Assembly: GCA_002471225.1 (NCBI GenBank)
Contig: DKPO01000013.1
Span: forward strand, 13,348 to 77,347
From: Porphyromonadaceae bacterium UBA7332
GTDB taxonomy: Bacteria > Bacteroidota > Bacteroidia > Bacteroidales > UBA7332
Direction of reading: 5' to 3'
DNA: 64,000 bases
The position numbers and the translations under genes were made by a program. Positions 43,754-52,299 of this stretch are shown here, one piece after another. The stretch's first letter is position 1. Every line of letters begins with the position of its first letter. The notes below the pieces were generated by a model. The model was not told the DNA's origin. It did not search any database and saw only the letters and a list, made by a program, of their open reading frames with translations.

Positions 43754-43790
43754 AAAACCTCGAACAATTTGATTGATTCGAGGTTTTTTT
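43754..43790 (+). terminator. terminator of the murC-ftsZ-yqeY operon
   Basis: AAAACCTCGAA (43754-43764) pairs with TTCGAGGTTTT (43777-43787), followed by more T. Confidence 0.9.
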
Positions 43791-43810
43791 ATACAAAATA
43801 GGAACTTTTG

Positions 43811-43841
43811 TTTGGATTTATTCTACTTTTTGTTAGTTTTG
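43811..43841 (+). promoter_or_regulatory. ddh promoter
   Basis: TTTG (43811-43814), 19-bp spacer, TAGTTTTG (43834-43841): a full match to the Bacteroidota consensus, about 92 nt before the start codon. Confidence 0.65.
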
Positions 43842-43932
43842 CATCATTCTAAATAAGCAGTCCTTATTTTTCAAGGTTATAAATAAGAAATGATATAAAT
43901 CAATATTATAAATCGCTAAAATAATAAAGTCT

Positions 43933-44832
43933 ATGAAAAAGATTAGAGCAGCCATCGTAAGCTATGGCAATATTGGAAAATACGTATTTGAAGCACTTCA
44001 AGCAGCTCCTGACTTTGAAATTGTTGGTGTAGTCAGACGCGATGCAAGTGGCAATAAGCCTTCAGAATTGGCTGACATTACAGTAGTAGACTGTATTAAG
44101 AAATTAGCTAATGTTGATGTCGCTATCCTTTGTTCTCCTACCAGACAAATCGAGACTTACGCTAAAGAAATCTTAGCTCTTGGAATTAATACTGTAGATA
44201 GCTATGATATCCATGGAGGTATTGTAGATTTACGTCGCGAATTAGATAAAGTAGCTAAAGCAAACAATGCAAGAGCAATTATATCTGCAGGATGGGATCC
44301 GGGATCAGACTCTGTTGTACGCGCATTATTAGAAGCAGTTGCCCCTAAAGGTATCACTTATACAAACTTCGGACCTGGTATGTCAATGGGACATACAGTT
44401 GCATGTAAGGCTATTGAAGGTGTTAAAGATGCGCTTTCTATGACTATTCCGACAGGAACAGGAGTTCACCGTAGAATGGTATATATTGAAGTAAAAGATG
44501 GATATGAGTTTGAAAAAGTTGCTGCCGCTATTAAAGCTGATGATTATTTCGCTCATGACGAAACACACGTTAACAAAGTTGATTGTGTTGATGCTTTAAA
44601 AGATATGGGACATGGTGTACATCTTGTTCGCAAAGGTGTTTCCGGGAAAACACAGAATCAGCTTTTCGAATTTAATATGAAAATCAATAATCCTGCCTTA
44701 ACAGCTCAAATCTTAGTTTCTGTTGCGCGCGCATCTATGAAACAAGCTCCGGGAGCTTATACTATGATTGAGATTCCAATGATCGATATGCTTCCGGGTG
44801 ATCGTGAAGAATGGATTAAACGCTTAGTTTAA
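43933..44832 (+). CDS. ddh: meso-diaminopimelate D-dehydrogenase
   Basis: Ddh makes meso-diaminopimelate from tetrahydrodipicolinate in one NADPH-dependent step, feeding lysine and peptidoglycan. The 299-residue protein has an N-terminal NADPH loop (SYGNIGKYV, residues 9-17), CSPTRQIETYA, the substrate-region ISAGWDPGSDSVVRALLEAV, and FGPGMSMGHTVACKAI, all typical of Ddh. Length matches. It is monocistronic with its own promoter and ends near a hairpin. Proximity to the murC-fts genes makes sense as precursor supply. Confidence 0.95.
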   Translation: MKKIRAAIVSYGNIGKYVFEALQAAPDFEIVGVVRRDASGNKPSELADITVVDCIKKLANVDVAILCSPTRQIETYAKEILALGINTVDSYDIHGGIVDLRRELDKVAKANNARAIISAGWDPGSDSVVRALLEAVAPKGITYTNFGPGMSMGHTVACKAIEGVKDALSMTIPTGTGVHRRMVYIEVKDGYEFEKVAAAIKADDYFAHDETHVNKVDCVDALKDMGHGVHLVRKGVSGKTQNQLFEFNMKINNPALTAQILVSVARASMKQAPGAYTMIEIPMIDMLPGDREEWIKRLV

Positions 44833-44851
44833 GAATTATTTTCTATATTTG

Positions 44852-44886
44852 CGAGTTGTATGACATAATGTATGTTATACAACTCG
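44852..44886 (+). terminator. hairpin between ddh and lgt
   Basis: CGAGTTGTATGACAT pairs with ATGTTATACAACTCG (one G-T wobble) around 5 nt, followed by a T-rich stretch. A TATATTTG box (44844-44851) abuts its left arm, so the same segment could be the ddh terminator and the start of the lgt transcript. Confidence 0.75.
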
Positions 44887-44913
44887 TATTGTTTTATTTA
44901 ATCATATAAATCT

Positions 44914-45732
44914 ATGCTCTCATTCATAACGTGGACAGTTGACCCCACCCTTTTTTCAATTTTCGGACGTGAAATCAGATGGTATAGCCTGATGTTTGCT
45001 CTTGGATTTTGGATCGGATATAAAATAGTAGAACGAATGTTCAAAAAAGATCATGTCCCAGCAAATTGGCTTGATTCCTTATTCCTTTATGTATTTGCAG
45101 GAACAGTAATCGGAGCAAGATTGGGACACTGCCTGTTTTATGATCCCGGATATTACTTATCCAATCCAATTGAGATTATTAAAGTTTGGGAAGGCGGTTT
45201 GGCCAGTCATGGAGGAGCTATCGGAATAATTATTGCTGTATTAATCTATTCCAAAAAAGTTACTCACCGCAATCCGTTATGGACATTTGATCGCCTGGTT
45301 GTTCCTGTTGCTCTTGTAGGAGCATTAATACGGATAGGTAATCTAATGAACCATGAAATATACGGTTTGCCTACAAACTTACCCTGGGGTTTTAGATTTA
45401 TAGAAAATCTACATCAATGGAAAATGGGTGCAGAACCAATTTTTTCAGCACCATCTCATCCGACACAAATATATGAAGCTAGTTGTTACTTACTTACATT
45501 TATTTTATTGATGTATATGTATTGGAAAAAAAGGGCTTACGAAAAGCAAGGCTTAATATTTGGCACATTCTTAATTGGTATTTTCGGAACTCGGATAATT
45601 ATGGAAGTTCTAAAAAATAATCAAGAAGCTTTTGAAGACAATTTGTTTCTGAATATGGGACAGATATTAAGCATTCCGTTTGTTATACTTGGCATTTTCC
45701 TTATTATAAATGCTTGTAGAAAAAGAGCTTAA
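44914..45732 (+). CDS. lgt: prolipoprotein diacylglyceryl transferase Lgt
   Basis: Lgt transfers diacylglycerol from phosphatidylglycerol to the Cys of prolipoproteins in the inner membrane. The 272-residue protein has about seven helices. Motifs: FGREIRWYSLMFALGFWIGY (first helix region), GARLGHCLFYDP, the WEGGLASHGGAIG loop and the signature IRIGNLMNHEIYG, then HPTQIYEA near residue 187. The window encodes many lipoproteins that need this enzyme. It is flanked by terminators on both sides and so is monocistronic. Confidence 0.95.
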   Translation: MLSFITWTVDPTLFSIFGREIRWYSLMFALGFWIGYKIVERMFKKDHVPANWLDSLFLYVFAGTVIGARLGHCLFYDPGYYLSNPIEIIKVWEGGLASHGGAIGIIIAVLIYSKKVTHRNPLWTFDRLVVPVALVGALIRIGNLMNHEIYGLPTNLPWGFRFIENLHQWKMGAEPIFSAPSHPTQIYEASCYLLTFILLMYMYWKKRAYEKQGLIFGTFLIGIFGTRIIMEVLKNNQEAFEDNLFLNMGQILSIPFVILGIFLIINACRKRA

Positions 45733-45738
45733 AAATTG

Positions 45739-45790
45739 AGCGACATATATCTTCTTTTAATCATATGAAAGAAAATATATGTCGCTTTGT
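45739..45790 (+). terminator. lgt terminator
   Basis: AGCGACATATAT (45739-45750) pairs with ATATATGTCGCT (45775-45786), with an additional inner stem, followed by a T-rich tail. Confidence 0.8.
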
Positions 45791-45845
45791 TTTATAAAAT
45801 ATAAAACAATCTTCGGGTAGCTATTTACGGGATCTAAAAAATAAC

Positions 45846-45853
45846 TATTTTTG
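45846..45853 (+). promoter_or_regulatory. putative porQ-cmk-ispH promoter -7 box
   Basis: TATTTTTG lies 42 nt before the chosen porQ start and overlaps the alternative upstream start at 45851, arguing against it. Confidence 0.45.
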
Positions 45854-45895
45854 ACTGAAAATTCAAATATATATCCCGATCTTAGACTACTATTA

Positions 45896-46903
45896 ATGAA
45901 AAGAATCCATGTATTTTTTATTTTTCTTTCATCTGTGCTATCTTGTTTAAGTCAAGATAATCAATACGCTTTTTTGAATATTAATTATTCGCCACGTATT
46001 GCTGCTTTAGGTGGAAGAAATGTATCCTTAAGCTCCGAAAACATTAACAATATATCTGACAATCCGGCTTTACTAAATTATGATCAACATCATCAATTAG
46101 CCATAAGCTATATGAATTATGCCAGCGATATTAATGCCGGGAGTTCTATATATGGACAAAGCATTGGGCTAAGAGGTATGTGGGCGATTGGGATTACTTA
46201 TGTAAACTATGGAACATTTACAGAAACGACACCTGATAATTCTATTTTAGGGACATTTTCTGCAAATGATATCGCACTTACATATTCCTATTCCTATGAA
46301 CTAACTGACCGGTTAAGAGCTGGAGCTTCAGGGAAAATAATATATTCGGGATATGAGAAATACTCCTCATGGGGAATAGCTGTAGATTTAGGTCTAATAT
46401 ATATTAATCCGGACCATAATTTATCCACTGGTATTTCAATCAGAAATATTGGAGGACAAATAGCTTCTTTTAATGAAGAGCATATAAAAATGCCTTGGGA
46501 TGTAAGTTTTGGAATAACGCACAAACTAATGTATGCGCCTTTACGCTTCTCATTGACTGCTCAAAATCTAAACAGATGGAATAGCAAAAGTTTCTATGAG
46601 AATAATACTAATAATGGCGATTTAATTGCAAAAAAAGATAACTTTCTGGTTAATCTTGCCAAACATTTTGTTATTGGATGCGAATTCATACCCAATGCGA
46701 ATTTTTATTTAGCTGCAGGCTACAACATTAAAGCTCAATCTGATTTTCATACAATTGGGAAAAAGGGCATTTATGGATTTTCCTTTGGAGGAGGCTTTAA
46801 AATCAAGTATTTCCAATTTGATGCCTCTTTCTCACAAAGAAATTATAAAGGTGGAACATTACTTGTAGGCTTAACTACAAACTTAGATAAATTTAGATTT
46901 TAA
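45896..46903 (+). CDS. porQ: type IX secretion system protein PorQ
   Basis: PorQ is an outer-membrane protein of the PorV/FadL-like barrel family, associated with the type IX secretion system's cargo attachment complex. The 335-residue protein has a signal peptide (SCLSQ) and then NINYSPRIAALGGRNVSLSS, the start typical of PorV/PorQ, with repeated barrel strands and a final LVGLTTNLDKFRF strand. The frame is open from 45851, but the start at 45896 puts the signal peptide first and lies after the -7 box. It is followed by cmk after 3 nt and then ispH, an order known from other Bacteroidales. Confidence 0.85.
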   Translation: MKRIHVFFIFLSSVLSCLSQDNQYAFLNINYSPRIAALGGRNVSLSSENINNISDNPALLNYDQHHQLAISYMNYASDINAGSSIYGQSIGLRGMWAIGITYVNYGTFTETTPDNSILGTFSANDIALTYSYSYELTDRLRAGASGKIIYSGYEKYSSWGIAVDLGLIYINPDHNLSTGISIRNIGGQIASFNEEHIKMPWDVSFGITHKLMYAPLRFSLTAQNLNRWNSKSFYENNTNNGDLIAKKDNFLVNLAKHFVIGCEFIPNANFYLAAGYNIKAQSDFHTIGKKGIYGFSFGGGFKIKYFQFDASFSQRNYKGGTLLVGLTTNLDKFRF

Positions 46904-46906
46904 ATT

Positions 46907-47599
46907 ATGAAACGTAAAATAACAATAGCTATTGATGGTTTTTCATCATGTGGGAAAAGCACAATGGCAAAAGATTTAGCAAAAGAACTCGGATACATTT
47001 ATGTAGACAGTGGTGCTATGTATAGAACTGTCACATTATATGCTATGGAAAATGATTTAATAAGCAATGGCATTATTAATACCGAGAAACTTGAGGCAGA
47101 AATGGATAATATTCATATTACATTCAAATTTAATGATATAACAAAAAAACCTGACACATATTTAAATGGGACATATGTTGAAGACAAAATACGTCAAATG
47201 GAAGTTTCCAACAATGTTAGCCCTATTGCTGCTTTAGGTTTTGTACGAAAAGCATTAGTAAAAATGCAACAAGCCATGGGCAAAGAAAAAGGAATTGTTA
47301 TGGATGGAAGAGATATCGGAACAGTTGTATTTCCTGATGCCGAATTGAAGATATTCGTTACAGCCTCTCCTGATGTCAGAGCGCAAAGACGATTTGATGA
47401 ACTCACTGCTAAAGGAGATACCGTTAATTATAACGAGATTCTTGAAAATGTAAAAAAGAGAGATTATATTGACCAAAATCGTGAGGAAAGTCCATTAAAG
47501 CAGGCTGATGATGCTATTGTTTTAGACAATTCTGAAATAACTATTGAAGAGCAACGAAGATGGTTAATCAACAAAGCTTTAGAAGTAATTAATCGATGA
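46907..47599 (+). CDS. cmk: cytidylate kinase Cmk
   Basis: Cmk phosphorylates CMP and dCMP in nucleotide recycling. The 230-residue protein has the P-loop DGFSSCGKST (residues 9-18), YVDSGAMYRTVT, MDGRDIGTVVFPDA and the LID-like RRFDELTAKGD segments of bacterial CMP kinase. It lies 3 nt after porQ and overlaps ispH by 4 bp, so all three are cotranscribed and the last two coupled. No anomaly. Confidence 0.95.
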   Translation: MKRKITIAIDGFSSCGKSTMAKDLAKELGYIYVDSGAMYRTVTLYAMENDLISNGIINTEKLEAEMDNIHITFKFNDITKKPDTYLNGTYVEDKIRQMEVSNNVSPIAALGFVRKALVKMQQAMGKEKGIVMDGRDIGTVVFPDAELKIFVTASPDVRAQRRFDELTAKGDTVNYNEILENVKKRDYIDQNREESPLKQADDAIVLDNSEITIEEQRRWLINKALEVINR

Positions 47600-48462
47600 A
47601 ATACATAGAAATTGATAGCGGTTCAGGCTTTTGCTTTGGAGTAGTGAATGCTATAAAAAAAGCCGAAGAAGCCTTATCCGAAGGACAGGAACTTGATTGT
47701 CTGGGAGATATTGTACATAATGGACAAGAAGTGAATCGTTTAGAGGACAAAGGGCTAAAAACAATTAATCATACTGATTATTTCTCTCTTAAAAAAGGGA
47801 GAAGAGTTTTGCTCAGAGCTCATGGAGAGCCCCCTGCCATATATGAATATGCTCAAAAAGAAAATATCGAAATCGTTGATGCTACATGTCCTGTTGTTCT
47901 TCAGCTTCAAAAGAAGATTCGGAACAAATATGAGAATTTAAAAGCACTTGAGGTTCAGATTGTCATTTTTGGAAAACCGGGGCACGCTGAAGTTGTTGGC
48001 TTAATGGGACAAACGAATGATACAGCGATTGTTATTGAAAATAAAGACGATTTGAGAAAAATCGATTTTTCAAAAGGAGTCTGTCTATTTTCCCAGACCA
48101 CAAAATCTGTTGATGAATTTAATCAGATTGTTGAATTAATCAAAAACAGTCTGGCTGATTCATTAGTATTTGAGCATTATGATACAATTTGTCGTCAGGT
48201 ATCTAATCGTATTCCTAATATTAAAGATTTTGTGAAGAACTTTGACTTGGTCTTATTTGTATCAGGAAAGAAAAGCTCGAACGGAAAAGTCTTATACGAA
48301 GAATGTAAGAAGGTTAATGCCAATACAATAATGGTAGCTGATGAATCTGAATTACCGATAGATTTAATCCAAAAAGCTGAACGAATAGGGATTTGCGGTG
48401 CTACATCCACTCCCCGATGGCTCATGGAAAAAATAGAACATCAAATTAAAAATCTTGAATAA
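47596..48462 (+). CDS. ispH: 4-hydroxy-3-methylbut-2-enyl diphosphate reductase IspH
   Basis: IspH performs the last step of the MEP isoprenoid pathway, giving IPP and DMAPP, which feed the menaquinone side chain and the undecaprenyl carrier. The 288-residue protein retains the three cluster cysteines: C13 (GFCFGV), C98 (DATCPVV) and one near residue 267 (GICGATSTP). The proton-donor region is GKPGHAEVVGLMGQ. It starts within cmk (4-bp overlap) and ends just before a strong hairpin. Confidence 0.95.
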   Translation: MKYIEIDSGSGFCFGVVNAIKKAEEALSEGQELDCLGDIVHNGQEVNRLEDKGLKTINHTDYFSLKKGRRVLLRAHGEPPAIYEYAQKENIEIVDATCPVVLQLQKKIRNKYENLKALEVQIVIFGKPGHAEVVGLMGQTNDTAIVIENKDDLRKIDFSKGVCLFSQTTKSVDEFNQIVELIKNSLADSLVFEHYDTICRQVSNRIPNIKDFVKNFDLVLFVSGKKSSNGKVLYEECKKVNANTIMVADESELPIDLIQKAERIGICGATSTPRWLMEKIEHQIKNLE

Positions 48463-48467
48463 CAATC

Positions 48468-48516
48468 AAAGGTCGAACTTAATATTTTCCTATAAAACAT
48501 GATAAGTTCGACCTTT
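48468..48516 (+). terminator. ispH operon terminator
   Basis: AAAGGTCGAACTTA (48468-48481) pairs with TAAGTTCGACCTTT around a 21-nt loop, followed by T. The remaining gap to the OmpA gene (about 48520-48900) is AT-rich with only a weak AAGAGTCC/GGACTCT pair 100 nt apart. Confidence 0.75.
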
Positions 48517-48755
48517 TCCCATGTTAATATACACATATATTAACACTACATATAAAAAGCAAGAGTCCCAAAAAAACAATTAATACAATCTTTTAAGAGT
48601 AACATATAAATATCATATCTAACTAATTATCAATAAAAATAAATATTCAAAGACCCATCCAGACAGGACTCTAAGCCACCTCTCCAGGAAATAACATATA
48701 TAACACAAGAATGGAAAAATAGTGTTAAACACACAATCTTAATTATCAAACTGAT

Positions 48756-48763
48756 TACCTTTG
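48756..48763 (+). promoter_or_regulatory. putative promoter -7 box of the OmpA-type gene
   Basis: TACCTTTG lies about 142 nt before the start codon, implying a long leader. No -33 box is evident. No other element was recognised in the gap. Confidence 0.4.
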
Positions 48764-48904
48764 CGACTCAATTAACATAACTAAACTTTAACAATAACCA
48801 CCCTTGACATTGAATATTTTTTATAAATTCAGTTTTGATCAGGAAATTAATTAAGTTGGTAAAAGAGGTTATTTTAAAGTATCAAAAACTAAAACTATCT
48901 AAGT

Positions 48905-50035
48905 ATGAAAAGAAATTTTACACTTGTAGGAGCTCTTGCTCTTGCCTTTTCTGTATTGCCTTTTAACAGTGCAAATGCTCAGTGCAAAGAAGACAACAAC
49001 ACATTCCTTACAAACCGTTTTTTTGACAACTGGTTTATTTCCGGAGGTGTAGGTGCTCAAGGACTTATCGGTGAAGGAACTTACAGACACAGCTTTAAAG
49101 ATCATGTGACTCCTGCTGTTTCTTTATCAGTAGGTAAATACGTTGCTCCGGGTTGGGCTGTTCGTTTAAAAGGGGATTCATGGAAAGTAAATACTTTTGG
49201 TACAGGTGCTAAAGAATCTATGAACTTTTTTAATATCCACACAGACTTTATGGCTGATTTAATGTCTGTTTTCGGAACATATAAAGAAGATCGTATTTAT
49301 CAATTAATGCCTTATATCGGGGTTGGTTTTGCTCGTGCTCAATCAGGACACAAAAGCTTTACTGCTAATGCAGGTTTAATTAACAGCTTTAATGTATCAA
49401 AATCGGTATCGATCAATTTAGAATTAGCAATCGCTGCTGTTTCTGATGATTTCAATAAAAGCGTATACGGAAAAAAATACGACGGAATCGTTAGCGCTGA
49501 AGTTGGTGCTACTTACTATTTCAAAAGAAGAGGTTTCAGAAAATATGATGCTGAAGCTGTAGCAAGAGCTAAATCTTTAAATGAAGAAGTTAATTCTTTA
49601 AGAGGTGAATTGAATAACAAAAACAATGAAATTGATCGCCTGAACAAAGAATTAGCAGCAAAACCAAAAACTGAAACAATCGAGGTTGTGAAAGAAGTGA
49701 ATGCTCAATCATATGCTTCTGTTTTGTTTGCAATCAATAGCTCTGTAGTTAAAGCTGATCAAATGCTTAATATCGCTACTGCTGCTGAAATCATCAAAAA
49801 CAATCCAAACGGTAAATATCTAATTACTGGTTACGCTGATAAAGCTACTGGAACAGCTGATTACAACTTGAAACTTTCAGAAAGAAGAGCTAATGCAGTT
49901 GCTAATATCTTAGTAAATAAATTTGGTGTAAACAAAGATCAACTTGAAGTTAGATGGGATGGATCTAACCAACAAATGTTTGATAACAATGTATGGAACA
50001 GAGTTGCAATCATTAACTTGAACGCAAACAACTAA
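48905..50035 (+). CDS. OmpA family outer-membrane protein
   Basis: The 376-residue protein should tie the outer membrane to peptidoglycan. A signal peptide (cleavage near SANAQ), an eight-stranded barrel (about residues 45-215), a short coiled coil (about 218-255, NSLRGELNNKNNEIDRLNKE) and a C-terminal OmpA domain (about 263-376) with GYADKATGTADYNLKLSERRANAV are visible. The Asp and Arg that bind diaminopimelate are in place. Bacteroidales keep one or more abundant proteins of this type, and the codon use looks highly biased, consistent with strong expression. It has its own leader and a perfect terminator. Confidence 0.93.
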   Translation: MKRNFTLVGALALAFSVLPFNSANAQCKEDNNTFLTNRFFDNWFISGGVGAQGLIGEGTYRHSFKDHVTPAVSLSVGKYVAPGWAVRLKGDSWKVNTFGTGAKESMNFFNIHTDFMADLMSVFGTYKEDRIYQLMPYIGVGFARAQSGHKSFTANAGLINSFNVSKSVSINLELAIAAVSDDFNKSVYGKKYDGIVSAEVGATYYFKRRGFRKYDAEAVARAKSLNEEVNSLRGELNNKNNEIDRLNKELAAKPKTETIEVVKEVNAQSYASVLFAINSSVVKADQMLNIATAAEIIKNNPNGKYLITGYADKATGTADYNLKLSERRANAVANILVNKFGVNKDQLEVRWDGSNQQMFDNNVWNRVAIINLNANN

Positions 50036-50055
50036 TCTCCGCATTCATATATAAT

Positions 50056-50093
50056 AAAAGGTATTAAAGAGATTTCTCTTTAATACCTTTTTT
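50056..50093 (+). terminator. OmpA-type gene terminator
   Basis: AAAAGGTATTAAAGAGA pairs with TCTCTTTAATACCTTTT around a very small loop, then T: a near-perfect intrinsic terminator. Confidence 0.92.
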
Positions 50094-50179
50094 GTTCAAT
50101 ATAGTTGAACAAAGAAAATTAACCAATTGTTTTTATATGGAGATATTAACACTTTTCTTCAGACAAAAAACGATTTACA

Positions 50180-52066
50180 ATGAAATACACTAAATACATC
50201 ATTTTATTTTTAGGCTGCTGCTTTTTCTTTTCCCTCAATGCGCAAATTGTTAATATTGCAGACAAAATAAAGCAATCCCAAAATGAAGAATACAATAATA
50301 AATTAAATGCATCTAATGATAGCCTGGAAAATCAACTTAATAAACTTCAAGCTAAATTAGACTCAATACAGGAAGTACAAAATAATACGGCTATCCAACA
50401 AGTTCAAGTCAATTTAAAGCACTCTACAGATTCCCTGGCTGCATTACAACAAATTGACTCTCTAAAAAAAACTATAACTCCCTCTCCTATTATTATAAAC
50501 AATGATACAATAATGGAATTGTATACTGGTTTAGGAGGAAGAACTGCTCAAAAAAGAGCCTTACTTGCTGAAACCATTATCAATAAAATAGCAGAAGAAG
50601 TAAATTTTAATGTTGACTCTTTGTATATAATTAATGGTAAGTACCTTACTGATATTATGTATCGAGATATTACATTATTTAGTTTCACTGAATCTGATGC
50701 ATTATTTGCTGGTTCGACCAGAGAAGAGTTAGCTAAAACCCTGCTAACTACAATAAAAAAGCAAAGTATAGAGCTAAATAAAGAACATGGTTTTTTTGCA
50801 AGAATAAAAAGGATCGGATTATTTACGTTGATTATTATCGGACAAATTATATTATGCTACTTAATAATAAGACTATTCAGAATACTACGCGGAAGAGCCT
50901 ATAAGCTTAAGGAGAAACGACTAAAACCTATTATCATTAAAGATTATGAGTTAATCAATATAGAGACTGAGTTAAAGCTAATACAGTTTCTGATTAAATG
51001 TACCCAATATTTAGTTATACTGATCTTATTAATTCTAACTGTACCTTTATTATTTGCGATTTTCCCTCAAACAAAAAAAGTTGCTGATCTGCTCATTTCG
51101 TATATTTTATATCCAATAAAAGAATTATGGAATGGTATCATCAACTTCATACCAAACCTGATATCAATTATCATTATTGTTTTTGTGATCAGATATCTGA
51201 TAAAGGGTATCGAATATATTGCAGGTGAAATTGCAGCGGGAAGACTTAAAATATCAGGGTTCTATCCTGATTGGGCTATTCCTACATCTAATATTGTAAG
51301 ATGGTTGCTTTACGCCTTTTCAATTGTAGTGATTTACCCATTAATACCGGGAGGTCAATCGGATATATTTAAAGGAGTATCAGTATTAGTAGGATTAATT
51401 ATCTCTTTGGGATCAAGTTCCGTTGTTGGAAATATCATGGCCGGATTAGTCATTACATATATGCGCCCTTTTAAAATTGGAGATCGCATTAAATTAAATG
51501 ATACTGTAGGAAATGTAGTTGAGAAAAGTGCTTTTGTTACACGAATAAGAACTCCAAAAAACGAAATAATAACTGTCCCTAATTCTTTTATTTTATCATC
51601 ACAGACGACCAACTTTAGTCACTCTGCAAGAAAACTGGGACTCATTATTCATACAAGTGTAACTATCGGATACGATGCTCCCTGGAGAAAAGTACACCAA
51701 TTATTAATAGATGCGGCTAAAGCGACCAAAGGGATTTCCGAATCACCTGAACCATTCGTTTTAGAGACATCATTAGATGATTACTATGTAAGCTATCAGA
51801 TCAACGCAGTTATAACCGACGCTGATCAAACTCCACGTATCATGTCAGACTTACATGCCAATATTCAGGATATGTTCAACCACGCAGGTGTTGAAATCAT
51901 GTCTCCTCATTATCGTGCAAACAGAAACGGGAATACAATTACAATTCCTGAAGACGATTTATCCGGTTATAAAAAACAGGACCCTGATCCGGTTACAGCA
52001 AACAATGCTGATACACAAAAATCAAATGAGGATATTCCTCAAAATACTCAGGGAAGCAAGGATTAG
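50180..52066 (+). CDS. MscS-type mechanosensitive ion channel
   Basis: The 628-residue channel should open on membrane tension to release solutes. It has a signal peptide (1-22), a periplasmic coiled-coil region (about 32-100), then helices around residues 213-233, 274-294, 322-342, 371-391 and the pore helix near 398-428 (LGSSSVVGNIMAGLVI). The MscS beta domain follows (about 429-570, RPFKIGDRIKLNDTVGNVVE and the TPKNEIITVPNS core). The C-terminal tail is polar. The last 45 nt overlap the 3' end of the oppositely oriented small gene at 52022. Larger than E. coli MscS, in the YjeP/MscK-like size class but smaller. Confidence 0.9.
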   Translation: MKYTKYIILFLGCCFFFSLNAQIVNIADKIKQSQNEEYNNKLNASNDSLENQLNKLQAKLDSIQEVQNNTAIQQVQVNLKHSTDSLAALQQIDSLKKTITPSPIIINNDTIMELYTGLGGRTAQKRALLAETIINKIAEEVNFNVDSLYIINGKYLTDIMYRDITLFSFTESDALFAGSTREELAKTLLTTIKKQSIELNKEHGFFARIKRIGLFTLIIIGQIILCYLIIRLFRILRGRAYKLKEKRLKPIIIKDYELINIETELKLIQFLIKCTQYLVILILLILTVPLLFAIFPQTKKVADLLISYILYPIKELWNGIINFIPNLISIIIIVFVIRYLIKGIEYIAGEIAAGRLKISGFYPDWAIPTSNIVRWLLYAFSIVVIYPLIPGGQSDIFKGVSVLVGLIISLGSSSVVGNIMAGLVITYMRPFKIGDRIKLNDTVGNVVEKSAFVTRIRTPKNEIITVPNSFILSSQTTNFSHSARKLGLIIHTSVTIGYDAPWRKVHQLLIDAAKATKGISESPEPFVLETSLDDYYVSYQINAVITDADQTPRIMSDLHANIQDMFNHAGVEIMSPHYRANRNGNTITIPEDDLSGYKKQDPDPVTANNADTQKSNEDIPQNTQGSKD

Positions 52067-52240
52067 CATTACACCTAAAACACCGTAAAAGAATCGGGAT
52101 CCAACACGTCCGAAGGAATTAACAAAAAATTCTGCCATTCGCGTTTGATAAAACCAATCCCAATTAAATAAAGCCCCTAACAGTGCTATCACTCCGGGCA
52201 TAATAAAAATAAACACTGTTAATATTCCTTTTATATCCAT
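52022..52240 (-). CDS. Imm17-like small membrane protein
   Basis: The 72-residue product has two predicted helices, residues 6-26 (ILTVFIFIMPGVIALLGALF) and about 48-68 (FFYGVLGVMLILASLSILRN), joined by WDWFYQTRMAEFFVNSFGRVGSR. This pattern resembles the Imm17 family, a name given to two-helix proteins found beside polymorphic toxins, although in Bacteroidales it is often solitary, as here. No toxin gene is nearby, so immunity cannot be inferred. It overlaps the MscS-type gene tail-to-tail by 45 nt, and its start is 59 nt past the tsaD stop. Confidence 0.65.
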   Translation of the reverse strand: MDIKGILTVFIFIMPGVIALLGALFNWDWFYQTRMAEFFVNSFGRVGSRFFYGVLGVMLILASLSILRNILI

Positions 52241-52252
52241 ACAACAAGAAGA

Positions 52253-52287
52253 AAGGCTGTCTGAGAGAAATTTTCACAGACAGCCTT
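52253..52287. terminator. hairpin between tsaD and the Imm17-like gene
   Basis: AAGGCTGTCTG (52253-52263) pairs with CAGACAGCCTT (52277-52287). It lies just after the tsaD stop on the minus strand, so it probably ends tsaD transcription; its plus-strand side is also T-rich. Confidence 0.7.
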
Positions 52288-52299
52288 ATTTTATTTATA

